Program-made: the position numbers and the translations under genes | Assembly (NCBI GenBank): GCA_003640385.1 | Contig: RCAB01000007.1 | Span: 124,001-188,000 of the forward strand | Direction: 5' to 3' | From: Setaria digitata | Lineage: Eukaryota; Nematoda; Chromadorea; Rhabditida; Setariidae | DNA length: 64,000 nt | Part shown: positions 1 through 13,813 of the stretch, one piece after another | How the letters are laid out: the number at the start of each line of letters is the position of its first letter | How positions within the stretch are numbered: position 1 is the stretch's first letter | The notes under the pieces: model-generated | What the model was told of the DNA's origin: nothing | Databases searched by the model: none | What the model saw: the letters and a program-made list of their open reading frames with translations, nothing else

Positions 1-6
1 ACATAC

Positions 7-3000
7 CAATTCAACAAATTCCAAAGTAGAATGAGGTCGAAAATCAAATTTTGCACCTGTAATGGTTGCATTATAATTAACAGTTTGCCATTCCGACGTT
101 GAACCAAGTATCATACCGGTCACTGATGCTAGTACCATGATTATGCTTACTAATGCGAAAATCTGCAAAGATAATAAGAATTACATGGCAGTAAAAATAA
201 AACAAAACAAACTTTTGATTCCCTAAATATTGAAATATGAAATACTGAATAGAATATTTGCATTAAGGCATGAATTAGTGGATTCATAATAGAATATTCA
301 TTCCTTTATAGAGAAAAAAATTGAAGTGAAAAGTGAATCCGCCATTGGAATTGAAAAGAGTTTAATGCATTCATGGTTCCAAGTGGTATTATTTTGAATT
401 GAAAAGAAACCTTAGCAGCAGTACTTGTATCGGGATCCTCCATTAAAAGCCATAACTTACGTCGTTGGTCGTCCCAACAAACCCCATCAAACTGGTCACC
501 TTTAATGTTATAAATAATTAAATGAAATTTTAAACCAATTAATCAGATTCAAAGGATTTATGGAAATTTGATTTCTGATTTATAGAATGTATTTTGGGAA
601 ATATACAATGAATTGAATTTCTACTTATTTCTAGCATGATATCAATTTTCCGATTTTTCATTTTAGTCGAGATTAATTTAGTCCAATAGATATCAGTATC
701 CAGATCTTCAAATTTGAGTTTTTCCAACAATATCAACTAAGCAATACTTAGACTTTTAAATTTTAGCAAGCTAACCGTAGTTGATAGATTCCTTGTTTCC
801 ATTCGGTGTTTCATCATCCCCTTCACTTTCTCCGGTTGCCATCGTCATGCAGCACGGAGCAAAAAAATCTCTGAACAGAACTATCATTGAAACTACTATT
901 AACCTAGTTTTCGAAAGATGCTTTAGATCATGAAATTCCAAACTTATAGTTCTAGTCAATGTATTCATGATAATTGGCAAAACTTTTCCCAAAGGAACAT
1001 TAATTAAAACTGTCAAGTTGCATTTAAATGTATCATTTAGATCATATTATTTAACAGAATTTCATTCTGTAAAACTTTAAATATATTTTCATTAATCAAT
1101 ATTTTCTTGATATTAATTTTCATTTTAAAGCATAGACTTTTAAATATAAGGATTTGCCAGAGCCAACTGATTGCTTACGTTAATTCTCCCATTGTTTTTT
1201 TTTTTAAGAAATGTGAATGACTCAAACAGCGTACCATGCTAACTTTTAAAAAAAAAATCAAAAAAATAACAAATATGCTTTAACAAAGTGATGAAAAGAC
1301 CATTTAAAAGAGTCGAAATTAAGCAAAAGAGATGAACATTACAAACTAAAAAATATTCAACAATTTACAGTCTTCAAGAAAGGAATTTTTTTTTTCTGGA
1401 ACTTAAAATTCATCTTAAATATCGAGTTGAAAACTTTCGCCATTTTTGCATTGCCTCAAAATTCCCATATGAAATATTTTAGTCTGTATAATCAGAACTA
1501 GCTGTCTTCCATGTTCATGTGTTTATACCGTGTTTGTTGATGTTTTAGATTTTGCTTTTTGCAATACTTCAGTTCAAAAAAAAAAATTATTTTCCGTGAA
1601 ATGTAAGATCCCAAAGATCCCATCCGTAACTTTCCGATAATTAATGGATTTGTTTCTGTAGTTTTGAATTGATGAATGTAGCAAGATTACTTAAATATCA
1701 CTTAATTCTCTAGACGTATTCGTTTTAAAGTTTTACGGATTGATTGCTTCTCAGTTCTTAGGAATTTAATGCTAAATTAGAGACTGAATGAACAGTGATT
1801 GAAGATTGATGATTGAAGAGATCTGAACAGCAGTTCATTCATTCAGCAATAAAAAAATTTTAATAACTTTTTAATCCTCCAGAAATCAAGCTCTTTGTAA
1901 AGTCTTTCGGAACAGATGTCACCCGATCGATGAAAATGTCCGGTTGTCAGGAAATCATATATCGGTTCAAATAATTTTCCAGATCGCTCGAAAAAATATT
2001 CCCTTGTATCGGAGAGATAACCATTACATCTTTCCACCCGTGTTGCATGTGTTTCTCGACAAAACTCAGCTAGAAGCGATGTTGGACATCGATACTGAAA
2101 TAATTCATCCATTAACCATTAACTTTTCATTCGGCATTAAAATTTCCATGAAAGTTTGCCATGAATCAATGAATGACACAAAAAGTATCATTCCGAGTTC
2201 AGAGCATAAACTGACCTGTATGGTTGAATAACGAATGCGAAAATGAGTGCCACCAATGTTAAGCAATAAGTGAAAATCAAAGATGTTTGTAGTTTCAACT
2301 AATGACATTTGCATATCTGTTTCAGGATCGCTGAAACTCTGTTATGTGATATATTCGAGAATGGCTATACTTACTGGCTTAGATAAATGAATAGATATTT
2401 GATTCTAATTTTTGATCAATAACACATTGCAATCGCAGCTAATTTAAAATAAACTATTTTGAATTCATTACGTTTGAATGCCATTCTGATGAGTACGATG
2501 ATATCTGTGGCAATCTGGACATTTGAAAGAAACTAACTTCACAGTCTTTTCGGTATTAGTCCAACCGTATTCATGTTTCGGGAGAGCGTCTGACTGATGT
2601 CGTTCACCAAATGAATTTTGCTTTCCCTTTTTATTGGTATTGCCATCTCGATATCGTCTCTCTTTGTGCATTAAATAATTTGCATTATTTTCACCAGCTG
2701 CAAAAATTAAGCATTTATTTAAAGAATATATTTATGCCGATTTTTGAAGATATGTTCTTCAGCACAACCAAAAGTTCTTGTAAGCAACTTACAAGAATTA
2801 TTAATTTAAGCGAAGTAAAAAAGACAGATGGCAGGTATTTAGCGAGTAATTTCTGAGATCGATTTTTGCCGAAAAGTCAAGTCCTGTACTGTATGAATAG
2901 CAATTAGTAAGCGTTTAAGAAGGTATTATTAAAGCAATATTAGAGTAATTGCACTGATGGATGATTAGTTTGTCGTAGTATTGAACAGAAGAAGAAACGC

Positions 3001-4353
3001 ATCTTCTGTCTTTTGATAAACTTCTGCACGGGAAACATCTTCAACAAGTAGAGATTCATTTCAAAATTAAAATAAAATTGACAACTATTTGTCACTCACC
3101 TCCATGAAGCATGAGAAATTAACATCTGTAAACTTATTTTACTGTTGATGAAATGCAATAGATCTATGGGGGAAAAAAAAAAGGCAAAAAAGGAAATTGA
3201 AACATGCATTCAATGACAATTCAAATTATAGACAGAAACAAGCATTTATCAGAGTGGTCTAAGTAATAAATTAAAATTAAAACAATAACCGTTGTGCGTT
3301 GTTTCTTGAAATCGATGCCAAAAGTTTTCAAGAAAGTTAAATTTAACAAAGAAAATAGGCGAATGGTTGTAGTAAATTAACAGTAAGTATTGGTAATATG
3401 CCATGTGTTGAGATAGCAAATTAAATTTATATCTCGAAACTTTCGGTATTAAATGTCTTCTTGTTGCTGCTTAGCTTATAAATTCAGTCAATTAAACATC
3501 TTTTACAGTCTGATTTATCTTATTTTACATTTTTTCACTTAATGAAAATTAATAACCACCGTAGGAAAGTTTCATCTCTGTGTTCCGCTGCACGATAACA
3601 AGCCGGCTAAGATATATAACAACAAGAACAAGGTCCATTTAACTTTGAAAATTTTTTCCAACGAAAGAAAAATTTGACATTTCATTCTTTACTGCGAATT
3701 CTGAAGCAAATGGAAGAGAAATTCAAACGAGCGGAATCTGATTACATGGTAAACAAAGGATATATAATCTCTTTCAAGTATGTATCAGTTACTGAACTAT
3801 TAAAGCAAACGTTTTGTAAATGTCAACCGATGAGCACACATGTAGCAACGATTTCTAAATACCTAAAAACCATGAAAATATTTGGTTCATTATAATTTCA
3901 TCCACTAATGATCCGGAAAAAAAAATATGAATCTTTTGTTTTTAGTTTCACTCTAGGCTTCTTATTCTGTTGGTTCCTAAATAAACTTAAAAAAAAAAAT
4001 CCCTCAAATTTACGAATAATAATCTGGGAAATATTGAAAATATAAATTTTCCACGAATTATAAGCAATCAGTATACTTTGCAAAGCAAAATCGATTAGTA
4101 GCAAATACGAGTTGTGTCAATAAGATTGTGAAAGACATTTATATCAAAAGCATGATGATATTCTGAAAATGAACTGACAAAAGCGCTCAATCTTTTTTGT
4201 CATTTCACTTTGCTCAAAACTCACCATTCACTTATCATTTTGATCTGGGATTTAAATAAAATTAACAAGCACTGAACATTAAAACAAATATTACTGACCA
4301 GCTTGTTGTATTGCACCGTTACGGAAACCACTACGCAAACGTCCTGCGATCAT
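7..4353 (-). CDS. Voltage-gated potassium channel alpha subunit, 5' part (T1 domain to S1), non-Shaker type
   Basis: Seven exons join in phase: 4353-4299, 2697-2472, 2330-2216, 2094-1868, 870-776, 499-411 and 162-7. Together they are 963 nt, exactly 321 codons, and the gene continues off the left edge after a GTATGT donor. Residues about 120-215 are a T1 tetramerisation domain, beginning near LLLNIGGTHFRIRYSTIQ and including REYFFERSGKLFEPIYDFL. The zinc motif HX5CX20CC typical of Shab, Shaw and Shal channels is intact (H187, C193, C214, C215). An acidic linker follows, then RRKLWLLMEDPDTSTAAK and the S1 helix IFALVSIIMVLASVTGMILG, an order characteristic of Kv channels. S2-S6 and the pore lie outside the window. 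The start is the first ATG of the 4353 exon; a further upstream exon is possible. The N-terminal 115 residues are charged and carry an unusual CPDCHRYH stretch. I am sure of the family, not of the subfamily. Confidence 0.93.
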
Positions 4354-7300
4354 CCTGCGACCAATCTATATAAATATTTAAAAATTTCATCAGCTGCTAC
4401 CATTGAGATCAGTGATTTTAATATCACCAGTAATAGGATGATATAGGTATAATCTCTTTTATTTGTTCTAAACAAAACTGAAAAATATTGAAAATTACAC
4501 TGAATCATGCAGGCTATCAGATGAATGAATGTGACGTCCTTAAATATCGATTTATTAGCTTTCCTTTCAACAGGTATTCAAGGTATTCATGAGAATAAAA
4601 ATTTGATAGATAGATTTCGAAAATGTATTTCATGAAGTTCTAATTATGCCTAGTCATCGGTCTGATTGATCGGTTATGTAACACTTCATGTTGAACGATT
4701 GCTTCAGTTATTATCTCTGAAAGGAAATCGAAGATCCCAACTTGCTGTTTCATGAGTAAAGTTAATTAAAGCGCCTGATAGAAAATCGTTATATGGAAGA
4801 AGCCTAAAGCTAAAGCATCTACTACTCGGGGATATCCGTAAGGCAAGCAAGTAAGCTAATTTGACCACTTTTGTCAAAGGAAGAGGATGACATCAAACGG
4901 CTGAGCAAAATATTACACGTACTGAGGACATGAAGATAAACACAAAGAAATGTGTCAAACATTCTGACATTACTTACGTCAGTGTTGTTTTGAAATACCC
5001 ATAGATTATAACTCAACTCAGTTCAACAATCAAAGTCAAACAAGTATCGCGACTTATTTGAGATTATTTTTTGTTAAGAAGAGGTAAAGAAAGTTTAGCA
5101 ATCCTTCCAGTTTTAAAAAGCAAGATTTTAAAACTGATAATGTACACACATACACATACATATGTCAAAAGAAACAGTCCGCATTTTGCAGATCGCCAAA
5201 AAAAATTCATATGAAGATGAGGTTCAGGATGTTTTCCTGTACTGAATGGATGATTGAAGAACCTCTATTAATTTAATGCAATTTTCCTTGGCTATCTTTT
5301 TTTTTTGTACTAGGAGGACCAGACTAGAGAGATTAAGGCCACTAACTAACTCCTCACAAATGAATATTTTAAATGGAAGAAAAGTTAATAAATTAACTAC
5401 TTCTTCTTATAGGCCTTTTATTTGTTATCAACAACTAGTTTGTTCAGAATCCGTGAAGGACATAAACAACTTACAAGTGTATGGAAGTGATACAAAGCAA
5501 GAAATGAAATATTTTCCGATCAAACAAGTAGAAAAATTACTAGAGCAATAAATTTTCTGTAGTTAAATTGGCTAAAACCGAACCGTCTTAACATTGCGAA
5601 TGAATTGAACACTCTGAATTAGCTGCCTTCGAAAATGAGGGACAGTTTAGTTGGAGCTTGACAATATCCATAGAAGTTACAATAGCATCGTGTTCAAATT
5701 TTATGCTTGATACAAAAAAGAAATTTTTTTTTAGCCTCGTACAGTTTCCGTACGCGTATGCTAAATTTCCGGGATTTCTTCCAATTATGCTGTCAAACTT
5801 TTGAAACCGTTTCTAAAATTATAAGAATTTTAGTATATTACTTTCCATAGGAAATAGAAAATGTGAAAAAACAAAGTTGATGAAGTCATTTTACAGACTT
5901 GGTTGACCAAAGCGAACTTATATTGCCAAATTATCCTCCCGAAATGGTCAGTACAATTTTTCACAAGAATTCTCTGAAATGTTTTGATTCAGAAATATTA
6001 AAAATTAACAAAAGTTTTATTGGATACTTCATAAGCTCTCCTCATACCTTCCATATGCATCATTCAGTAATGATAAATATTTTTTTTTGATGGTTAGTGG
6101 AGGAAAGTGCTTCGTTTTGATGTTCCTTATCTGAACCCGCTTTTCATTTCAGAAATTTGCTCTTTTTTCTTTTTTTGTAAGATTGCTTTACTTGAATTAG
6201 GAAATTTGATAATTAAAAACTGAATTGTATGTGCTAGTAGGATCATATTCTTCCTTTTCCTCACAGAACACTTTAGGAAGATCCATTTTTCTTTTCAAAA
6301 CAAAAAAACCGAGAAAGAACTTTCAAACACAGCTTAAAAAGCAAATTTTACTTTGAAAACAAAATCATTTGCAGTAAAATGTTAATTAGAGAAAACAATC
6401 GCTTTACCAAAGGAAGTCAAACTAAATAAACTTTCTAAACATATAAAATTGCTAAATTAGTGCAGAAAAATAGAGCAACCACAGATAGAAATAATCGAAT
6501 GGAAGTAAAGAAGGAAAAAAATAAACATAAATATTCAGAAATATCCAGCACGATTTATCAAAGACAAAGTTTTAAAGTTCGATGATAACAGAAGAAGAGG
6601 AAAATGGGTGAATACGCACAAATAGTTGTATTCTAAACTTTTTCGAAAAAAATTGGAAAGCTCAGTAGCTAAATAGATATAGACTTTTAGTACTGTATAA
6701 AACTGCTGTAAAGATTTATCACCATTTGCAAAGATTAACAAAAATGTAATATATGATATGTACCAGTAGCTGGAAATCATTATCAACATGCGAATAAATC
6801 ATTCAATCTCAGAACAATTACATCATTTCTCTATTCCTCCAAGATGATTTTTGATTAACGAAATGTCAAATGACTTTAAACGTGCCAAGAAATAATGAAA
6901 TACATTGCATGAATAAAATAGTTATTATGCTTCAAACGATTTTTTTTTTTTTTGAGAACAATATAGGAATGGTGCTGAAAGTTTCGGTTTCAGTGTAATC
7001 CAGTTGATTTACATAGAATGATTAAATACAAAGATGCAATTTATTTAGTAAATTTAATCAATTTTATCAACAATTAATTTATCAGAAAATATTTAATGAC
7101 TTGAAAGTATAAAATAATATATTATCAACTTACTCAGATATGTTGCTTAAATGAAACTAGAAAAGTTTGTTTCATTTTTCAAAGGAACAAAAAATTTCGT
7201 TCAATTTTATTGCTAGACTTCAAAATGATTCCAATGTTCCTTAGAAAGAACAGAAATAACAAGGGACGTTTTCAGACAGGCCAAAAATGAATTATATTCA

Positions 7301-10300
7301 TTACAAAATCAAGAGATGCTACTGTTTGCACCATAACTGAAAATATTTGAATCTTTGTTGTTTCAGCATGTGATGAGAAAGCTTTCTAAGTATGGAATAT
7401 AACGACTATAAGTCTCTCAGTCGGAGGTGACGAGCGCAAAAGTTCAGCAATATCAGAATTATCAAAATGATATTTTAACTGAGGGAACGTTTCCAGAAAA
7501 ACCATTATTGGAAGAAAAAGGAAAGCCATAAGAGACTTAATGAAGAAGCAGAGATTTTACGGCAAGCCTGTTTATCTGTCTACCTTCTTCCTGACCAAAA
7601 GTTGCTGCTTAGTTGTTGGATGAAAGAAAGCAATGCAACAGGCCAGTGGTAATAGTTTCTCATCTATCCACTACATATATATCATTCCAAAAAATTTTCA
7701 CATTTTTACAATCGCTTCTGTTATCTTATCCATTCAGTGGAAATTCTCGTTAAATTAAATTTAAGTGCAGAAATTTAGTTCGTAAAATCTAGATGAAGAA
7801 GGGAAAATAATAATATTTTCTTCTTTTTATGGAATGTAAATTAAATTTCAAATTTTTTGATGGATTATTCTTCTTTAGAATGTGGCCACTTAAGAATTTC
7901 ACGTCTATAAACGAAAGCAGAAATTTTTTTACAATAAATAATGAACGCGAAGCTAACTAAAATAAAAATCTTCAATATTCAGTTAGTCGAAAGTTTTTCT
8001 ATAGCATAAACAAATTTGAAAGTCTCCCTAGTTCCAAATCTTTAACTGTTCAAATATCCACAGTGATTAGAAATCTCAAGTTCAATTTCTTACCTTAAAT
8101 GTAAATCTAATCAAGTGGGAGAGCACAAAAAATTTTTTATCGATATGTAACAGTCTTAACTTTCTTCAAGAAAACTTATAATAAAATGTAATTAATAGAA
8201 GTGTAGCCAGTTGAGTACTTCTACAGTTATTTTTCTCTGAAATAAATAGTCTGCTAAATTTGTGCTTCTATTTTTCTCATTTATCAACGTTCTGTCTACA
8301 TATACATCATTCCACTTTTCGTATTAATTCATTTCAAAGCTTTCCCGTCGCTAACTAATCTAATATGTCACACTGATTCAACTTTCGAAACGTCTTTAAT
8401 CTCTAATTCTAAGCATGTGGAATTAATCGGTTTGAAATATGCGAAACATAGATGTTCTATAGTTTTGATGAAAGCAAATTGTAAAGGCTGCAATTGATAA
8501 AACGATGACACACTGGTTTGAAAAAATTTTGAAAATTTAAAATCGTTGATAAGAGTTGGCCAGTTGCAATCTCTCAACAAAGAGAATTGCTAGCATCTGT
8601 AAAACAGTCGGCAAAATTTACTTCACAGCTATAATGCGAGAAACACGAACATTTCACAAATATAAATGCTGCGATTTAAACTTTTTATTCATCTTTCGCA
8701 TGTTTGAAGAAAGTCGCAGCATAAATTTTTTCTTCCTTTATTAAATTACAAAAAAATCCTATCGAAACTAATCGATAAAGCAAATATAACAGGGATCATA
8801 TTTCAAAAGTAACTAAAAGGAGAAAGAAAACCTAACTTCATGAGAACTCAATAATTTCACCTTTTACCAGGTACCAGGTCTCATCAGCTCACGAATATGT
8901 TTATTATTCCGTATATACGAGTATGCCAAAAAGGCACTGAGCATTTCACTGGATGAATTTAAAAAAGCTTGTGAAATTGAATGCTTGACACGCAGATGAA
9001 GTTTGTAAGCAATAGAAGCAACAAACAATGCGATAGAATTCATTGCAAATTTTTTACATTTGAAATTTTTGAGAATTGAAACATGTGATGGCATTGATGG
9101 ACAAGCTACTTGAGAAGTTTCCGTACTGATGTTATAAGTAAACTAGCATCTAACTTAAGGCATCCACTTCTTACGGTTATATGACAACAGCATTACTTCA
9201 ACTTCATCACTGATGTCTCATAACTATAAGAAGTTAGTTAGAAGTTAGATCTTTCGAGCTGGATGTCAGTTTTTAGATTTATTGGTGCATCAGCCAAGCT
9301 AGAATTTTTCAAATAGACTAACTATCCTTCAAGATTATCACATGGCCCTTCCCAAAAACTCTGACGCTTAAATCTATTTGAAGTTTCAGATTTCTTAATG
9401 CCATCACATTTATTTGTTTGTCGAAACTTTACTCGAGTATATTATAGTTAGTATCATTCAAGATTGCAAGGTTATTAGAAAAAAAAGCTAATTAAACGCA
9501 ACTGCGTGTTATACAATCAAGTACGTGCATATTAGACTAGTCAGTATAGTGCTCCTAGTCTCAAATATATTAGGAAGGGCATAAAATTTTCTCAAAAAAA
9601 TTTTAACATTTTTTTAAAATTCCTACTTCTGGGCGCCACAAACTGCATTTAAGATGTAATTTATGAATATGCATTGAGGCAAAAGTATAAAATTTGACAA
9701 ACTTTTTCACTGTCCAATGATATCGGATGATATTATTTTGAATCATTGAATTTCTAATCATATCGAAAAGAATAATTCCAAGAAAATAAAACATAGGTAG
9801 GTTATATGAAAATAATTAATTAATACAAGCCACGAGCAATTAAAGAAGAGAAGGTACTTCTCCTTCGATACAGTTAGAAATTTAATGATATGTCATACAA
9901 TTCCATAATTACTTTCGTTTAAATAGAATAAGTCAAAAATTCTAAAAAATATATATTTATCCTTAATTATTATAAATGAAGCAAAAAGCAAGCTTCAGGA
10001 TAGACAAATATATCCGTAGAATTATAAGTATTGATTTTAAGCACTTAATTTCTCTGGGATGGACAAAAAGTGAATATAATTATAAAAGAATTATAAAGCT
10101 TAAACCACATTCCGAAATTACAGCTGCCAATAATATGACATAAATTTCTTTTTTTTTTTTTTCCCCGAGAACATTAATGTTCAGATTAAAAGAGAAAAAA
10201 AATTTTTCCGGCTTACTTTTCATATACTTGCTAGCTCATTTTTTTTTTTTTTTTATACAATTTTGCTTAAGTAGTTTCTTAGAGAAACTTTAAAAAGTTG

Positions 10301-11282
10301 CATTTAATTTATGCTCTGGCTGAAATATCAATCTGAATTTGCACCAAAAATAATATAACTTGTTTCCAACACAGTGTCATAAACAATAACAACAATTAGG
10401 AAAGACTGTTAAATAATTACTTACATGATAATAAAAATATCGTAAATAAACAATAACCAAAGGTCAAAAGAAATATTAACTTGAAGATGAGACTAATGAA
10501 TAAAAACTGAATAAGACAATCCTAGTTATTATATATTTTAAATTAAAGTTTGATCTTGTTCCAGCTATTCAGAAGCATTTACAGAAATGGAAATGAACAT
10601 GTGTAGTTGTGTTCGAAGATAAAAAAACAAGAAATATTTTCAAGAAAATATTATTAAGTGGGTTTTTCTTCCAAAAATGATAGAAAAAAAAAAAATTGTT
10701 TTTAGTCATATACTGAAAAGTAACTCTACTGATATTAGAAATTCTTCTTAGCACTCGGGAAGGAAAAATTCAAAATGAGTTTTTTTCCTAAAAATACAAA
10801 CTTCTTCAATGAAGGTTATATTCATAAATACTTAAATTTCTAAAAAATTTTTTAGAAACAAAACCATATGTTTAAAACTATTGATGAGATCTCACTCAGA
10901 CAAAACTTTCTTCGCATTAAAATTTTTTCAGATTAGACTACTGTTGATAAAGCGAATGATTGCAACCGGAGCATCACGGCTTACAAATCATGATTGATGA
11001 GACTTCTGTGAACAAATGTGCCGCAGTATGCCATCATAATTCATTCAAAACACTGAATGATTTTTTTCTGTGATGGTTAGAACAATTATAAATTCTTAGA
11101 TTATATGCCTTTGATAGGATCAGATTAAAAGAGTAACCTGAATCTTGCATTTCAGGAGTATCTTAATACACATTCCCAGTAACTTCCTTGCAAAATTAGG
11201 CAAAGCTTATAACTCCGTTGCTTCTTCCCAACAAACTTTTTCAATTCACCTGACATGCAATATTCTGTCAATTACCTTTTTT

Positions 11283-11315
<33 letters not shown>

Positions 11316-13675
11316 CAAAGGAATAAAATCATTTTAAACTTTTAAGACTCTCCTTAAAACAGTCTAGTCAAGGAATTGCTATAAATATCAAAAATCCAGA
11401 ATTCATCTTGTTCTTTTCATCAAAACAATGAATTCAGGAGCTGGAATCATCTATCATTAAAATTAATTGCACTGGGGAAGAGAGAGTGATAGAGTCTTTT
11501 AAAATAAAATCTATTTTTTAAAAACTCAGAATGCGCGATTTACTTTGGTTGAAATCATTGACTGCTACTCGAAATAAAAATATTAAGACAAAATTTTTAA
11601 AACAAATTTAGTTTAAGAAACAATCCATGAATCCAAAAAGAAAAGCGAAAGGGAAAACAAGATTTTCATAAGTTGGAGGAAATATATTAAATATTCAAAA
11701 AAAAAAAAAAAAAAACATAACAGACAATATGACTGTTTTTCCTTTTTTTTTATTTTTTTATTTTTTCTTCAGATGACTGAAATAAGCAAAGGTGAAGTTT
11801 TTTTATTTGTTTTTTTTCCCCACTTTTAACTTTATTTTTTACTTAACTATAGCTATCAACGATGCAATGCAAATTATCATACGGATATTACAAATAATGG
11901 CTTAAAATCTAAATTTTACAACACAACCAGAAACAAAACTTCGTAAAATCCGAATAATTTAAAATTCTTAACTTAAAATATTTGCAACTGCATAGCAATG
12001 AATATGACCCATTGCATTCCAAAAATCTTCACTCCAATGATTCTTTCATAGATACAATGACATTATCATTAAATGTTGAAAGAATATAATCATTGTGCTA
12101 CACCTTGGGTGATTATCACAATGTAGCGATCTAATGATCAAAGCACTTTCGAATATTAGCTTATTAATTTGATGTTCTCTCATTTAGATTAATTTAGGTC
12201 AAAATTATAATGAATGGATGAAACTTTGATAAAAAATGTTCTATTTTGAATTGCAAAACAAACCTCCGTGTTTGTTTACAGAAGATATTTATTAACCTAA
12301 CTACAATCAGTACTCGGAAATTATTTGCTTTCAAATCTTTGGAAATAAAATAAGCAAACATATCGAAAAATAATTGGTAAATACAAAACAGTAACATATA
12401 CTTTGATTCAATGTCGTGTTCGGAAAGAACTTGCATTCCTAATTAATCAGTCATTTTAGGACAGATTTAAGCGAAAAAAAAAAAAAAAAGATAATAAAGC
12501 GAAATATTCAAATATAAATTGGAGCTGAATGTATGAAGGAAATATGAATTCCATCAGAAACTAATTTTAAGTTTCAAGGAGTACCGCTGTATCAATTGCA
12601 GTACTGAATTCTTTTTAAATTGTGAATTTGAAAAAGGTGAACATGAATTAACAGTGGAGCACTTGCAACGTATGCGTTTGCTAAAAAAAAAAACTGTACA
12701 TTTTTTGACTAATATTTTTTTATTCTGAAAGATGAATGTTTAGAGAATGTTGCTTTTTTGATGCTTTCTGCTTCATTCGATCAACCGTACTCCATTATTC
12801 ATTACTCGTTTTACTTGCGATTTACTGCTACTACCATTCTTTTTAAGTCAGATTTTTTTAAATTATTCTAAATCAGTTAATCATTTTTACAAAAACTTCT
12901 GCTTCCTGCTTTTCTAGTGAATTTACACTCTTAGGATCCTTTAGGAAACTTTTAGCCCAATCGAAGAGTTATGTCCTTTACATCTTCTTCCACTCGATTC
13001 TTAGAAATTTTGCACCTAACTCTAAGGAAAAAAAAAAAAGTTTTACAAGATTAATCATCCAACGATGTCACATTCTTAATCGATTAACGATGAATCTGTT
13101 TGATATGACAGATCGAAATACACATGATCAAATCCAGAACATAAAAAGCTCTTTCACGAAAATCACTTTCAATACATTACAATATCGCCGTGCTACAGCT
13201 CATGTCTAAGTATGTTTTCGAATAACCGGTATCCCAAATGTATAAAATAATATTGGATTAAGAGGGCTACGGTAGAAAAAAAATCGTCTATGAACGACGC
13301 TATAGTGCCAAACATTGAAATGTGAAACAACCTAGCAACCTAACTTATGAGGGGATTTCCAAGTTTCAGGAATTCTACGAAACAATCTGTGCAACAAATC
13401 CAGAACACTAGAATTTCTCAGTCTCACAGAGGACGATTGCTCTGCTTGCAATTTACGAAACAAATTGTGGTTTTATTATAAATTAAAACAAAGTTGTACA
13501 AATGAACAAATTGCGAAGAAATAATGAAACGATAAGAATGATGAGATGAACAAACATCCTATATACGTCCAACCTAATGCAAAAAATTATAGGCATATTT
13601 TATGTACAACTTATCGAAAAATCTATGTAAGCAATGAAAGTAGAAATAGAAATACTTTCTAATCATACAATGAGC
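4354..13675. other. Gene-poor stretch between the Kv channel and ula-1
   Basis: I see no convincing gene in these 9.3 kb on either strand. Open frames are short, lack homology that I recognise and do not join in phase. The region probably holds the Kv channel promoter and any further 5' exon. It contains a CA-rich patch near 5147-5162, a 31-base T run at 11285-11315 and an A run at 11697-11715. One isolated exon-like segment at 5897-5946 has good splice borders but no partners. Confidence 0.6.
11285..11315 (+). repeat. Poly(T) run of 31 bases
   Basis: An uninterrupted T run preceded by TTTC. Homopolymers of this size recur in the introns and spacers of this window, for example at 15489-15518, 28101-28121, 44023-44048 and 54009-54029. 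It is not followed by a recognisable retroelement body or target-site duplication, so I read it as slippage rather than an insertion. Confidence 0.9.
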
Positions 13676-13681
13676 TTTATT
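13676..13681 (-). terminator. Candidate poly(A) signal of ula-1
   Basis: AATAAA on the minus strand, about 130 bases downstream of the ula-1 stop codon at 13816-13814. This is the expected position for a nematode 3' UTR of ordinary length. Confidence 0.5.
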
Positions 13682-13813
13682 CAAGAAAAAAATGAAAATA
13701 ATAGCAATGGTCTTTTAGTTTCACATATTCATAAATTCTCGACAAAATTACCCATCAAGATTAGTCCTGCGTTGACAAATAAATTTCCTGGAAAGTCAAA
13801 AAAAGTTAAAATA

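Noticed and set aside
5276..5551. 91-codon open frame on the plus strand
   Set aside because: It begins in a T run, has no recognisable homology, and neither end fits an exon border that joins a neighbour.
5897..5946. Exon-like segment with TTTTACAG before it and GTCAGT after it (LVDQSELILPNYPPEM)
   Set aside because: The borders are attractive, but no partner exon in phase was found within several kilobases on the same strand.
7441..7660. Slightly G+C-richer plus-strand segment with readable frames
   Set aside because: The frames are broken by stops and there are no consistent splice sites.
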